From: Flavobacterium terrae
GTDB lineage: Bacteria; Bacteroidota; Bacteroidia; Flavobacteriales; Flavobacteriaceae
NCBI RefSeq assembly: GCF_900142035.1
Contig: NZ_FQZI01000004.1
Coordinates: 186,001-250,000 of the forward strand
DNA: 64,000 bases
Reading direction: 5' to 3'
In this document: positions 35,271 to 44,172 of the stretch, one piece after another
How the letters are laid out: the number at the start of each line of letters is the position of its first letter
How positions within the stretch are numbered: position 1 is the first letter of the stretch
The notes under the pieces: generated by a model
Databases searched by the model: none
Told to the model about the DNA's origin: nothing
Seen by the model: the letters and a program-made list of their open reading frames with translations, nothing else
Program-made: the position numbers and the translations under genes

Positions 35271-38111
35271 TTACTTAAAAATTGGTAATGTTAGTATTAC
35301 TTTTGTCCCTGTTGGCAAATTGTCATCATATAAATCGACAATTTCTAAACCAATTTTATTGCTAAATTTTTGATTCAACAATTCTAATCTATTCTGATTG
35401 GCATCGACAGCAAACGAAGTTCGTTTCTTGTTTTTATTTATTTCTGAACTTTTTACTCGACCCACTCCATTATCAACTACTTCACATCGTATAGTATCAG
35501 AATCGAGTAATTGAAAAGAAACATCAATTTTTTTATCTCCTTGTTTATGAAGCAAACCATGTTTTATAGCATTTTCAATAAAAGGTTGAATGATAAAAGA
35601 AGGAATTTCGATATTATCTAATAAGATATTTTTATCAATTGTAAACTCATAACTCAAGTCGTCTTCAAACCTGATTTTCTCTAAACTTAAATACAATTGC
35701 AACGTTTCAATTTCATCTTTTAATGATATGCTATCCAACTGACTATGTTCCAAATAACTTCGCATTAAATCAGCAAAATCACCCAAATAATTTGACGCCT
35801 GCTCTTTCTTGTTCAATAAAATATATTCCTGAATACTATTTAGCGCATTAAAAATAAAATGCGGATTCATTTGTGAGTTTAAGGCTTTTAATTGTGATTT
35901 TGCCAACTCAATTTTATAACGTTCTTTTTCTAGTTCAATATTTTTTTGATTCAGAATGTATCGAATTCTAATTCTGTAAAAACCGTAAATCAGTGCTAAA
36001 AGCAGCAAAGAGAACAACACAATATTTTTGGTTTTCTTCCAAAATACTTCTTCAATTTCAAAACTAAACCTAGACGATTTACTTACACTTCCATTCGCAT
36101 CTTTTAAAAACACTACTAGTTCATAATTCCCAGCAGGCAAATTGGTATACTTGATTGTATTTTCAAAAAAAGAATTTTCTAGAGGAGCCGCATCGTACCC
36201 TTTTAACTGATAGACATACTTTAAATTACTTTTATTTCCGTGTAAAATTGTTTTTAAATGAAATTCTATCGTGTTGTTTTTATTGGCTAAAACAACTTTA
36301 TTTTCAACCTGTTCAGAACCATTTACAATTACACTTTCAAAATTGATTTGAGGCAAAATTGGCACTTGCAAATCGTTGAAATTAAATTTCTGAATCCCCA
36401 TTGCTGTGATAATATAAATTTGTTCCTCAATAACTTCAAAATCAAAAACGGCATTAGAAATCAATCCATTCGATTTCGTAAAATTGCTAAATTGTTTTTT
36501 TAATAAATCATATCGCTGAATCCCTTCGTTTGAAGCAATATAGACGTAATTATTCTGCTTAATTATTTTGTTTATTTTATCAGATATCAAGCCTTCCTTC
36601 TTACTAAACTTCTTTTTAAACCTGTCTTTTTCAAAAACACAAATACCATTATTCGATGCTATCCATGTTTCTTGATCCACCTCAATAATACTATTAGCAA
36701 AAACAGGGCGTTTTGAAACCTCAACCTTAGTGATTGTATTTCCTCTCTTAATTTCTAAACCTGTTGAAGAACCTATCCAAGTAATATCATTTTTCTCATC
36801 CTTGTAAACACAATAACTTCGAATGTCATAGTTTAAATTTGTAGCCTCTAGATTTTTTTCTAAGCAAAAAAGACCTCTTCGAGTTACAAAAAAGACCGAA
36901 TCTGTTTTTTTTGATTCATACACATCATACTTATTGTATGTGTTTTCGGCAGCTTTTTGAGAGGAGAAAATAGTTTTATAGACCGAACTATTCACAAAAA
37001 ACAGATCATTCTTAGGGATATAAAGTAATGATTCTATCTTTTTAAAATTTGAATTTACAATAGAGATGTTATTGTCTTTCAACTCGTAAACATTTCCTTT
37101 TACACCTCCAAAATAAACCACATTGTTTTTCTTCGTAATTTTTGATAAGTCATCATTCCCTATGATTGAATTATTAGAAAAATCGACAATTTTCATATTA
37201 GGAATTATGAGCATTCCTTTACCAAAAGTAGCTAGCCAAATATTTCCGTCATCGTCTTCTAAATATGACGAAATAAAATAATCTTGAAATAACTTTTTAC
37301 CATTATAATTAGAAGAGCCATTTTTAGTAAAACAATAAATTCCATTATTGGAAGAAGCCAACCAATAGTAGTCATACTTTTCAGAAATGTAACTGATATA
37401 ACTAATTGTTTCTTGAACAGGAACATTAAACTCGATTCGTTTAGAATCCCCATTCCAATTTTTATAAACAACAACAGGTTCTAAATTTGAAACTAAACTA
37501 ACTACCCCTTTTTTAGATTGATGAACCATCAATATATTCTGGGTGCCTTTAGGTTCTTGTTTATAGGTTAAATGATCTCCATCAAACTTAAACACCTTGT
37601 TATTATCCCAAAAATAAATATTTCGGTCTTCGTCGATACTCATTTGGCAAGCGTCATTTCTATCAAAAGAATGACAAACTTTATAAGATCCATTTTTAGT
37701 TACTTTCAAAAGACTTTTACAGGAAATAATCAAATTATTATCGCTATCAAATGCTATATAAAAAACACTACTATTGTATTTTTTAGGAACTTGCCAGAAG
37801 AGTTTGATTTTCTTGTCCTCAATTTTAAAAATTTGGCCACTTAAATTAAAAAAGTAAATGTCGCCAAAGACATCTTTGGTTAAACCAAAAAGTGACAAAT
37901 CATTAATAAGACTGGTTTCTATCCTTGAGAACTTTGTCCCATCATAATTGTACAAACCATTATTAGTAGATACCCAAATCGATTTGTCTTTATCTTGTAG
38001 TAAACTATAAATACTTACCCCTGCCAACTCCTCTTCTCCTACAACATAATGAGAAGGTTGCTGCGCAAAACAGGATAAAGTAATTAGTAAAAAAACAAAT
38101 CTCAATAACAT
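35271..38111 (-). CDS. Periplasmic-propeller sensor histidine kinase (LytS/His_kinase type)
   Basis: The 946-residue protein has a signal peptide (LLRFVFLLITLSCFA). Two-component-regulator propeller repeats follow (SIWVSTNNGLYNYDG, NIWLATFGKGM, ITWIGSSTGLEI), then a Y_Y_Y immunoglobulin-like domain (KYVYQLKGYDAAPLE ... YTNLPAGNYELVV) and one membrane helix near 690-710. The cytosolic His_kinase domain carries QMNPHFIFNALNSIQEYI near 748-762 (phospho-His), and an ATPase domain with FIENAIKHGL and VVDNGVG. This architecture senses polymers or fragments in the periplasm. It is coupled to the LytTR regulator 1 bp downstream. Confidence 0.92.
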   Translation of the reverse strand: MLLRFVFLLITLSCFAQQPSHYVVGEEELAGVSIYSLLQDKDKSIWVSTNNGLYNYDGTKFSRIETSLINDLSLFGLTKDVFGDIYFFNLSGQIFKIEDKKIKLFWQVPKKYNSSVFYIAFDSDNNLIISCKSLLKVTKNGSYKVCHSFDRNDACQMSIDEDRNIYFWDNNKVFKFDGDHLTYKQEPKGTQNILMVHQSKKGVVSLVSNLEPVVVYKNWNGDSKRIEFNVPVQETISYISYISEKYDYYWLASSNNGIYCFTKNGSSNYNGKKLFQDYFISSYLEDDDGNIWLATFGKGMLIIPNMKIVDFSNNSIIGNDDLSKITKKNNVVYFGGVKGNVYELKDNNISIVNSNFKKIESLLYIPKNDLFFVNSSVYKTIFSSQKAAENTYNKYDVYESKKTDSVFFVTRRGLFCLEKNLEATNLNYDIRSYCVYKDEKNDITWIGSSTGLEIKRGNTITKVEVSKRPVFANSIIEVDQETWIASNNGICVFEKDRFKKKFSKKEGLISDKINKIIKQNNYVYIASNEGIQRYDLLKKQFSNFTKSNGLISNAVFDFEVIEEQIYIITAMGIQKFNFNDLQVPILPQINFESVIVNGSEQVENKVVLANKNNTIEFHLKTILHGNKSNLKYVYQLKGYDAAPLENSFFENTIKYTNLPAGNYELVVFLKDANGSVSKSSRFSFEIEEVFWKKTKNIVLFSLLLLALIYGFYRIRIRYILNQKNIELEKERYKIELAKSQLKALNSQMNPHFIFNALNSIQEYILLNKKEQASNYLGDFADLMRSYLEHSQLDSISLKDEIETLQLYLSLEKIRFEDDLSYEFTIDKNILLDNIEIPSFIIQPFIENAIKHGLLHKQGDKKIDVSFQLLDSDTIRCEVVDNGVGRVKSSEINKNKKRTSFAVDANQNRLELLNQKFSNKIGLEIVDLYDDNLPTGTKVILTLPIFK

Positions 38112-38153
38112 ACGTAGTCAAATTTATAACAAACTGTGGCTTAAACAGTAATT

Positions 38154-38181
38154 ACCTTTCGAAAATGCCGTTTGAACTTCT
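38154..38181 (-). promoter_or_regulatory. Possible weak LytTR site ahead of the kinase gene
   Basis: One good half-site TTTAGAAGTT (AGAAGTT at 38175-38181) is followed 21 bp later by a poor one (4 of 7 matches). It lies 43 bp before the kinase start. The rest of the 241-bp gap up to the FabH-like gene holds no clear feature. Confidence 0.35.
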
Positions 38182-38352
38182 AAAATTATGCACCACAAAA
38201 TACAGTTAATGAAAAAAAACACATAAATAAAAACAGCATTACTAATTTTATAACTTTTTATTTAGATTATTAGTAAAAATAAAGCAAACAAAGCGTATTA
38301 CTAGTAATTAGTTAATATTATGGTTAATTTAGTGTAAACTTTATCTACACTT

Positions 38353-39411
38353 ATGAATGTCCGAATTACTGGTTCTGGGAGCTACATCCCAACCGAAACT
38401 GTAACCAATAAAGATTTTGCCAAACACGTTTTTTTGAACGATGATGGCACCCCATTCCCTTTGCCCAATGAAACCATTACCGAAAAATTTCACGACATAA
38501 CTGGAATCGAAGAACGCCGTTATGTTACTGACGATTTACTTACTTCAGACATTGCTACCATTGCGGCAAAAAAAGCCATTGCAGATGCTGGCATTGACCC
38601 TGAAGAGTTAGACTACATCATTTTTGCTCACAATTTTGGTAACGTAAAACAAGGCGCTATTCAAACCGACATATTACCGAGTTTAGCAACGCGTGTAAAG
38701 TATGATTTACGCATTAAAAACCCAAAATGTGTGGCTTACGATATGCTTTTTGGTTGTCCAGGATGGGTCGAAGGTGTGATTCACGCACAAGCTTTCATTA
38801 AAGCGGGCATGGCCAAAAAATGTCTAGTTGTTGGAGCCGAAACCCTATCAAGAGTAGTCGATTTGCACGACAGAGATTCTATGATTTATTCAGATGGTGC
38901 AGGTGCAACAGTAATAGAAGCTACCGATGAAGCAGGAGGAATTCTAGCTCACGAATCGGCGACATTTACGTATGACGAAGCCTATTACTTATACTTTGGC
39001 AATTCATTCAATAAAGACCATGATCCAGATGTGCGTTATATCAAAATGCACGGACGCAAAATTTATGAATTTGCTTTAAGCCAAGTTCCTAAAGCCATGG
39101 CAGCCTGTTTAGACAAAAGCGGCATAGATATTAGCGAAGTGAAAAAAGTATTGATTCATCAGGCCAATGAAAAAATGGACGAAGCCATCATACAACGCTT
39201 TTACAAAATATACAAACAAGACCCACCCGAAAGAGTAATGCCTATGAGCATTCACAAACTAGGAAATAGTAGCGTAGCTACTGTACCTACTTTGTATGAT
39301 TTGATTGTAAAAGGCGAAGTCGAAAACCAACAGTTAAACAAAGGCGATGTGATTATTTTTGCCTCTGTAGGTGCGGGTATGAGTATTAATGCAATTGTAT
39401 ATCAATACTAG
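38353..39411 (+). CDS. 3-oxoacyl-ACP synthase III family protein (FabH-like)
   Basis: The 352-residue thiolase-fold enzyme has the catalytic Cys near residue 135 in DMLFGCPGWVEG, the His near 269 in VLIHQANEKMDEAI and the Asn near 304 in LGNSSVATVPTL. These form the FabH triad that condenses an acyl-CoA primer with malonyl-ACP. The CPGW context and the divergent N-terminus differ from ordinary FabH, so it may use another primer or serve a special lipid pathway. It stands alone, divergent from the kinase gene. Tandem repeats begin directly after its stop. Confidence 0.88.
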   Translation: MNVRITGSGSYIPTETVTNKDFAKHVFLNDDGTPFPLPNETITEKFHDITGIEERRYVTDDLLTSDIATIAAKKAIADAGIDPEELDYIIFAHNFGNVKQGAIQTDILPSLATRVKYDLRIKNPKCVAYDMLFGCPGWVEGVIHAQAFIKAGMAKKCLVVGAETLSRVVDLHDRDSMIYSDGAGATVIEATDEAGGILAHESATFTYDEAYYLYFGNSFNKDHDPDVRYIKMHGRKIYEFALSQVPKAMAACLDKSGIDISEVKKVLIHQANEKMDEAIIQRFYKIYKQDPPERVMPMSIHKLGNSSVATVPTLYDLIVKGEVENQQLNKGDVIIFASVGAGMSINAIVYQY

Positions 39412-39489
39412 CTTCGACTGCGCTCAGCTACCATCGAGAGTCTCAGCTGCCTTCGACTGCGCTCAGCTACCATCGAGAACCTCAGCTAT
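39412..39489. repeat. REP-like tandem repeat, two 39-bp units
   Basis: cttcgactgcgctcagct at 39412 recurs at 39451, each followed by accatcgaga and a ctcagct end. The GAGGTTCTCGA word of the hairpin at 10241-10251 is the reverse complement of 39473-39483, so the two loci share a repeat family. Such units are common between genes in this group and need not be functional. Confidence 0.7.
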
Positions 39490-39506
39490 CCTATAAAATT
39501 TCATAT

Positions 39507-39535
39507 AAAACCTCTCACTTTGAGAGGTTTTTTTA
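39507..39535 (+). terminator. Terminator after the FabH-like gene
   Basis: Perfect stem AAAACCTCTCA / TGAGAGGTTTT with a TTTTT tail; usable on both strands between convergent genes. Confidence 0.88.
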
Positions 39536-39576
39536 TTATTGTCTTAAATTTAGCATTCCAAATAGATAAAAGAACA

Positions 39577-40386
39577 TTACAACCATTCCAACTCTACTAC
39601 AATAGGAATATGATCAGAAATTTTTCTTGCTTCATCAAGAGATTCAAAGTTTTCATAAAAATGGATTACATCCCTATTTACTACTTTATTCTTCTTTCCA
39701 TCAAACCAAATGTTGTCAAACTCAGAGGCTAGACAATTGCCTTTTTTGCATACTTTTTTTAACGATGTTTTTTGATTTTTAAAAACAGACTCATACCCCA
39801 TTTTCTTTAAGGGGAAAAATACTGTATGTGATTGTGGACAATTAAAATCACCCACAAAAATCAAATTCAAACTCGGATATTGAGATGGTAAAAATTTAAA
39901 ATACTTAATTTCTGTTTCTGGTTGTTTGCTTTTTGTTATTGCATGGAAATTAACCAATGTAAATTCTTTACTCCCAAATTTAAACGTAGCATAAAAGGGC
40001 TCCCTGTCTATTAAGAGTTGATATTTTTTTTCCAACCATGGACTTCCTTTAATTTTTAAAAGATGACTTTTCCATAAAAAAGCATAACGTTCTGTTTTGT
40101 ATGTACTCCCTGAAGTCGGTTCACTAACGACATACTCCCATTTTGCTCCTTTCCTATTCAAGGCATCTGCCAATTTCGCCACAGCTTGGGCTCCTCCATA
40201 ACCCGCAACAACTTCTTGAAGAGCAACAATATCAAAATCACGCAAGATAGTAGCTATAAATTCAATATCTGCTTCCGATTTCGATTTACCTATATTTTCT
40301 ACATTCCAAGAACACACCTTTATTTGGGCAGTTATTGTACTAACAAATAGCAAACAAATTAATAAAATGGTATTGAAGTAACGCAT
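39577..40386 (-). CDS. Exported endonuclease/exonuclease/phosphatase-family protein
   Basis: The 269-residue protein has a signal peptide (NTILLICLLFVSTITAQ) and the EEP fold motifs: WNVENIGKSKSEAD, the metal-binding Glu in IVALQEVV, VNFHAI, IFVGDFNCP with its Asp/Asn pair, and the terminal SDHIPIVVEL with the catalytic Asp-His. Family members cleave DNA, RNA or phospholipid head groups. Location suggests it degrades extracellular or periplasmic nucleic acid. The 67-residue Cys protein follows 15 bp upstream on the same strand. Confidence 0.88.
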   Translation of the reverse strand: MRYFNTILLICLLFVSTITAQIKVCSWNVENIGKSKSEADIEFIATILRDFDIVALQEVVAGYGGAQAVAKLADALNRKGAKWEYVVSEPTSGSTYKTERYAFLWKSHLLKIKGSPWLEKKYQLLIDREPFYATFKFGSKEFTLVNFHAITKSKQPETEIKYFKFLPSQYPSLNLIFVGDFNCPQSHTVFFPLKKMGYESVFKNQKTSLKKVCKKGNCLASEFDNIWFDGKKNKVVNRDVIHFYENFESLDEARKISDHIPIVVELEWL

Positions 40387-40401
40387 CTTTACAATCTCTA
40401 T

Positions 40402-40605
40402 TTAGTCTTCCCACTTACAAAGAGTGAACCCAAATTCTTTAGCTTCTTCAATAGTCATTTTTTTTACCACATGTTTACAAGCACTTAATCCCCTACAATG
40501 TTCTTTATAATGATATCTTGAAGCTCCTTTTGAAAAGCAAACATAAACTTTTTTATCAACAGAATGAGAAGTAATACATAATAGTAGTAAACAGATTAGT
40601 TTCAT
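40402..40605 (-). CDS. Small exported Cys-containing protein
   Basis: The 67-residue protein has a signal segment (LICLLLLCITSHS). Its short mature part has the spacing KYHYKEHCRGLSACKH...TIEEAKEFGFTLCKW, a pattern of His and Cys (HYxxxxC, xxC, xxxC) seen in small secreted proteins near competence-like nucleases. A metal site or two disulfides are possible. It lies 15 bp upstream of the exonuclease-like gene on the same strand, so they are likely co-expressed. Confidence 0.6.
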   Translation of the reverse strand: MKLICLLLLCITSHSVDKKVYVCFSKGASRYHYKEHCRGLSACKHVVKKMTIEEAKEFGFTLCKWED

Positions 40606-40641
40606 GGCATATAAATATTTAAGTCAATACTGAAAGTAGAA

Positions 40642-41052
40642 CTATTCGGTCTTCAGGGTATATGTATTTCCTTTTTTATCCTTGGCTTTTAGCATATCAA
40701 ATCCCGTCCATTCTACCTCCACATCAAATACTCTTCCCAATGAGTCAGTAAGCATACCTGCCCCATACTTTCCTTTTACAATCACATTTCCTTTCACATG
40801 GTTTTTCAGACTATCTGTTCCTACAACATCATAATCATATTCATAATTATTGTAAGTCCCTGTTCTATATTCATACTTTCTTTCAGGATTTTTATGAAAT
40901 GTCTTTGCCTCCTCAGGGGTAATTGTTTTTATGTCTTCAGGAAGTATTTTCTCTACAAAAGGAACAATTTTCTGTACAGGTTTTTGAGCTTCTTGTCTAC
41001 AAGAAACTAAAATTAACCCTATAAAATATATAAAAAGTAGTTTTTTAGTCAT
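40642..41052 (-). CDS. Lipoprotein of unknown function, 136 aa
   Basis: Signal MTKKLLFIYFIGLILVSC with a lipobox Cys18. The mature part holds a YEYRTGTYNNYEYDYDVVGTD stretch, a VKGNVIVKGKYGAGMLTDSLGRVFDVEVEWTG beta-rich domain and a charged end. I recognise no family. It precedes the two exported genes on the same strand and is divergent from cas1. The regulon dyad at 41098 lies 46 bp upstream and could in principle act on this gene too. Confidence 0.65.
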   Translation of the reverse strand: MTKKLLFIYFIGLILVSCRQEAQKPVQKIVPFVEKILPEDIKTITPEEAKTFHKNPERKYEYRTGTYNNYEYDYDVVGTDSLKNHVKGNVIVKGKYGAGMLTDSLGRVFDVEVEWTGFDMLKAKDKKGNTYTLKTE

Positions 41053-41097
41053 ACGCTATTTTTATTTTAAAATTAATAATCCATATACAATTATGAA

Positions 41098-41141
41098 TAC
41101 GGAAAACCGTAAAAACTAATCATTTTTAAAAATTAAATTAC
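41098..41141 (+). promoter_or_regulatory. Regulon dyad and putative promoter of cas1-cas2
   Basis: TACGG-AAAA-CCGTA (41098-41111) is a perfect 14-bp dyad. At 22 nt spacing lies TAAATTAC (41134-41141), a partial match to TAnnTTTG. The cas1 ATG is 47 bases after the dyad. The same dyad with exact boxes precedes tracrRNA and three other genes. Confidence 0.65.
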
Positions 41142-41157
41142 AATTAATTTTTACCTC

Positions 41158-42042
41158 ATGTTAAAAAAAACCATATTAGTAGAAAACAAGAGTTCAATTA
41201 GTACTAAATTCAATCAATTAATAATTGAAAATGAACTTAAAAAAAGAACTACACCAATAGAAGACATTGGCTTTTTAGTCATTGACAACCAAGAAACCTT
41301 CATAAGTCTACCATCATTAAATTTGTTAATCGAAAATAATACTGCTGTCATTATTTGCAATAAATCTCATCTACCCAATGGTTTGTTTATGAACTTGAAC
41401 AGCCATCACATCCAACAAGAAATATTTAAAAATCAGATAGATGCAAGCATTCCTTTAAAAAAACAACTTTGGCAACAAACGATAGTAGAAAAAATTACCA
41501 ATCAAGGAATACTGTTGGAAAAAATTACAGGAAAGAAAAACAATTTTGATTTTTTAGCAACCAAAGTTTTGAGTGGCGATACTTCAAATATGGAAGGAGT
41601 TGCTGCGAGTTTTTATTGGAAAACTTTTTTTGAACATAACTTTAAAAGAGAGCGATTTGGCGATTACCCTAATAACTTTTTAAACTATGGTTATGCTATT
41701 TTAAGAGCAGCAACAGCAAGAACACTCTCTGGAAGTGGTCTTTTAAATACATTAGGGATTCATCATAAAAGTAAATACAATGCTTTTGCGCTGGCAGATG
41801 ATATTATGGAACCTTTTCGTCCTATTGTTGATGAAAAAGTGTATGAAATAATGCAGCGATATAAAGAACTAGAATTAAATACCGAGATTAAGTCTGAACT
41901 ATTACAAATTCTGACTCGAACAGTTTACTTTAAAGAAGAAAAAAGTCCTTTAATGGTCGCTTTACAGAAAACGGCTAGTTCATTGCAACAATGTTTTACT
42001 GGAGAGCGTAAGAAGATAAAATATCCAAAACTATGGAGCTAA
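41158..42042 (+). CDS. cas1: CRISPR-associated endonuclease Cas1, type II
   Basis: The 294-residue integrase subunit has the metal ligands Glu near 146 (SNMEGVAASFYWKTFF), His near 202 and Asp near 215 in GIHHKSKYNAFALADDIMEPFRP. These belong to the active site that joins new spacers to the leader-end repeat. Together with Cas2 it forms the adaptation complex. No csn2 or cas4 is present, which with this Cas9 defines subtype II-C. It overlaps cas2 by 10 bp and carries a TACGG-N4-CCGTA dyad 47 bp upstream. Confidence 0.95.
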   Translation: MLKKTILVENKSSISTKFNQLIIENELKKRTTPIEDIGFLVIDNQETFISLPSLNLLIENNTAVIICNKSHLPNGLFMNLNSHHIQQEIFKNQIDASIPLKKQLWQQTIVEKITNQGILLEKITGKKNNFDFLATKVLSGDTSNMEGVAASFYWKTFFEHNFKRERFGDYPNNFLNYGYAILRAATARTLSGSGLLNTLGIHHKSKYNAFALADDIMEPFRPIVDEKVYEIMQRYKELELNTEIKSELLQILTRTVYFKEEKSPLMVALQKTASSLQQCFTGERKKIKYPKLWS

Positions 42043-42362
42043 ATGGATACAGAATTATGTGGTTATTTGTATTTTTTGATTTGCCAACAGAAACTAAAAA
42101 GGATAGAAAAAATGCCTCTGGCTTTAGAAACAATTTGTTGAAGGATGGTTTTAGCATGATGCAATATTCTGTATATGTTAGACATTGTGCTAGTAGCGAA
42201 AGTGCCGATGTCCATGAGAAGCGAATTCATAAATTACTACCCCCATTAGGAAAAGTTTCTGTACTACGAATAACCGACAAGCAATTTGGCAATATCTTAA
42301 ATTTTTGGGGTAAGGCAGCAATACCCAAAGAGCCGCAACCTACACAGTTGGAATTATTTTAA
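42033..42362 (+). CDS. cas2: CRISPR-associated protein Cas2, type II
   Basis: The 109-residue protein has the ferredoxin-like fold of Cas2. The conserved Asp lies in LFVFFDLPTETKKDRKNASGFRNNLLKDGF, with SVYVRHC in the second strand and a C-terminal tail ending PQPTQLELF. It is the structural centre of the Cas1-Cas2 integrase. Translation is coupled to cas1 by the overlap. A terminator follows before the array. Confidence 0.95.
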   Translation: MELNGYRIMWLFVFFDLPTETKKDRKNASGFRNNLLKDGFSMMQYSVYVRHCASSESADVHEKRIHKLLPPLGKVSVLRITDKQFGNILNFWGKAAIPKEPQPTQLELF

Positions 42363-42365
42363 AAT

Positions 42366-42416
42366 AAAAAAATGCCTCAATCTTGCCTTATCACTGCAAA
42401 AAAGAAGCATTTTTTA
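42366..42416 (+). terminator. Probable terminator of cas1-cas2
   Basis: Outer stem AAAAAATGC / GCATTTTTT with an inner TTGC/GCAA pairing and a T-rich end, directly after the cas2 stop. The remaining 51 bases to the first repeat show no other feature and may be the integration-side leader. Confidence 0.6.
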
Positions 42417-42467
42417 TTACGATATTTCACCTTAAACACTTAAATATCAGAAGACAACGCCGCTACT

Positions 42468-44084
42468 AATATCGTGTTCTCTAATCTTTAATCAAACCAC
42501 AACTTAAATGGATAAACAGAGTTTGTGTCTTTAATATCGTGTTCTCTAATCTTTAATCAAACCACAACAGTGTAAATATTGATAATTCTGATTTGGTAAA
42601 TATCGTGTTCTCTAATCTTTAATCAAACCACAACGCAGTTGCATTTTCTTTGCCAAAAACCAAAAATATCGTGTTCTCTAATCTTTAATCAAACCACAAC
42701 TATGCAGCTCCAAATGTCGCTACTACATATAATATCGTGTTCTCTAATCTTTAATCAAACCACAACTGCGCGTGCTTTCTGCAATTAGGGTCTTTAAATA
42801 TCGTGTTCTCTAATCTTTAATCAAACCACAACTGTGGCGTGACCCAAGTAGTTTTAATAATTAATATCGTGTTCTCTAATCTTTAATCAAACCACAACTT
42901 ATCGCCCCCGTATATGTATAACTGAGATAATATCGTGTTCTCTAATCTTTAATCAAACCACAACGCGGCAGGTTTAGCCGCCAATTTCGCTTTTAATATC
43001 GTGTTCTCTAATCTTTAATCAAACCACAACGTTTCATTTTTAACCAATTCTTTAAGCTCAAATATCGTGTTCTCTAATCTTTAATCAAACCACAACTTCA
43101 ATCTCATAAAATCATCAAACAAATCTAATATCGTGTTCTCTAATCTTTAATCAAACCACAACACTAACATCATTCGTTTACCTCCTTGAGACAATATCGT
43201 GTTCTCTAATCTTTAATCAAACCACAACTGGTTTGGTATCATAAAACCACCTAATTCAAATATCGTGTTCTCTAATCTTTAATCAAACCACAACTATACT
43301 GCATCATCAAAACAGAAAACTGTTAATATCGTGTTCTCTAATCTTTAATCAAACCACAACTATCTGATCAATATCCAATCCATCACCTAAAATATCGTGT
43401 TCTCTAATCTTTAATCAAACCACAACTGAATTGCATTAGCCATTGAACTAGCCAATAATATCGTGTTCTCTAATCTTTAATCAAACCACAACTCGTATTT
43501 GCAAATATACCACCTTTAACACAATATCGTGTTCTCTAATCTTTAATCAAACCACAACCCGTGTTATCTTAACAGTAGGTTTACCTCAAATATCGTGTTC
43601 TCTAATCTTTAATCAAACCACAACTCTGTATTTATTGTCTCTAAGTTTAAATTCAATATCGTGTTCTCTAATCTTTAATCAAACCACAACCCTGAGGTTC
43701 TTGCAAAATCTCCCTGAGCAAATATCGTGTTCTCTAATCTTTAATCAAACCACAACTAATTTGGAGTTCATAAACTCCTCAGGTTCAATATCGTGTTCTC
43801 TAATCTTTAATCAAACCACAACTGGCTATCGATATAGAAAGTAGCGGCGGGAATATCGTGTTCTCTAATCTTTAATCAAACCACAACCTGCTTCGTGTCT
43901 TGATTTATACCTTTGTAAATATCGTGTTCTCTAATCTTTAATCAAACCACAACATATTTGCGTGGTGTGATTCGCCATCTGCAATATCGTGTTCTCTAAT
44001 CTTTAATCAAACCACAACTCTGCAAAAGTACCCCCACCTTTGATATTAAATATCGTGTTCTCTAATCTTTAATCAAACCAAAAC
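42468..44084 (-). CRISPR. Type II-C CRISPR array, 25 repeats and 24 spacers
   Basis: Twenty-five 36-bp repeats begin at 42468 and the last at 44049, with spacers of 29-30 bp. On the + strand each begins AATATCGTGTTCTC and ends AATCAAACCACAAC. All copies read as identical except the last, which has C to A at 44081. The tracrRNA anti-repeat reads like the + strand of the repeat, so crRNA is the - strand (GTTGTGGTTTGATT...), in the same direction as cas9. The degenerate repeat is at the cas9 side, which points to integration at the cas2 side. Spacer targets could not be searched here. Confidence 0.97.
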
Positions 44085-44147
44085 GGAAAATCCGTTAGCA
44101 GAAAATCAGAAGATTTTCCGTTGTGGTTTAGATGTTTAAGATTGACG
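44075..44147. repeat. Inverted partial repeat next to the array (anti-repeat-like hairpin)
   Basis: The end of the last repeat plus adjacent bases (44075-44092, AAACCAAAACGGAAAATC) is mirrored at 44112-44129 over 18 bp with one mismatch, loop 19. The right side continues as a degenerate inverted repeat copy (GTTGTGGTTT at 44120-44129, then AAGATT at 44138-44143). It lies between the cas9 stop and the first-transcribed repeat. Confidence 0.7.
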
Positions 44148-44172
44148 TTTTATGTCAAAGAACTTTTTAAAT

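Noticed and set aside
42443..42458. aatatcagaagacaac just before the first repeat, resembling the two ends of a repeat
   Set aside because: Only the outer six and five bases agree; more likely chance in an AT-rich leader.
43635..43844. 69-codon frame on the + strand inside the CRISPR array
   Set aside because: It is built of repeat sequence (SCSLIFNQTTT three times) and spacers; not a gene.
44083..44096. ACGGAAAATCCGT near the array end, similar to the regulon dyad
   Set aside because: The centre is one base different in length and no TAnnTTTG box lies 21-23 nt away; it is part of the local hairpin.
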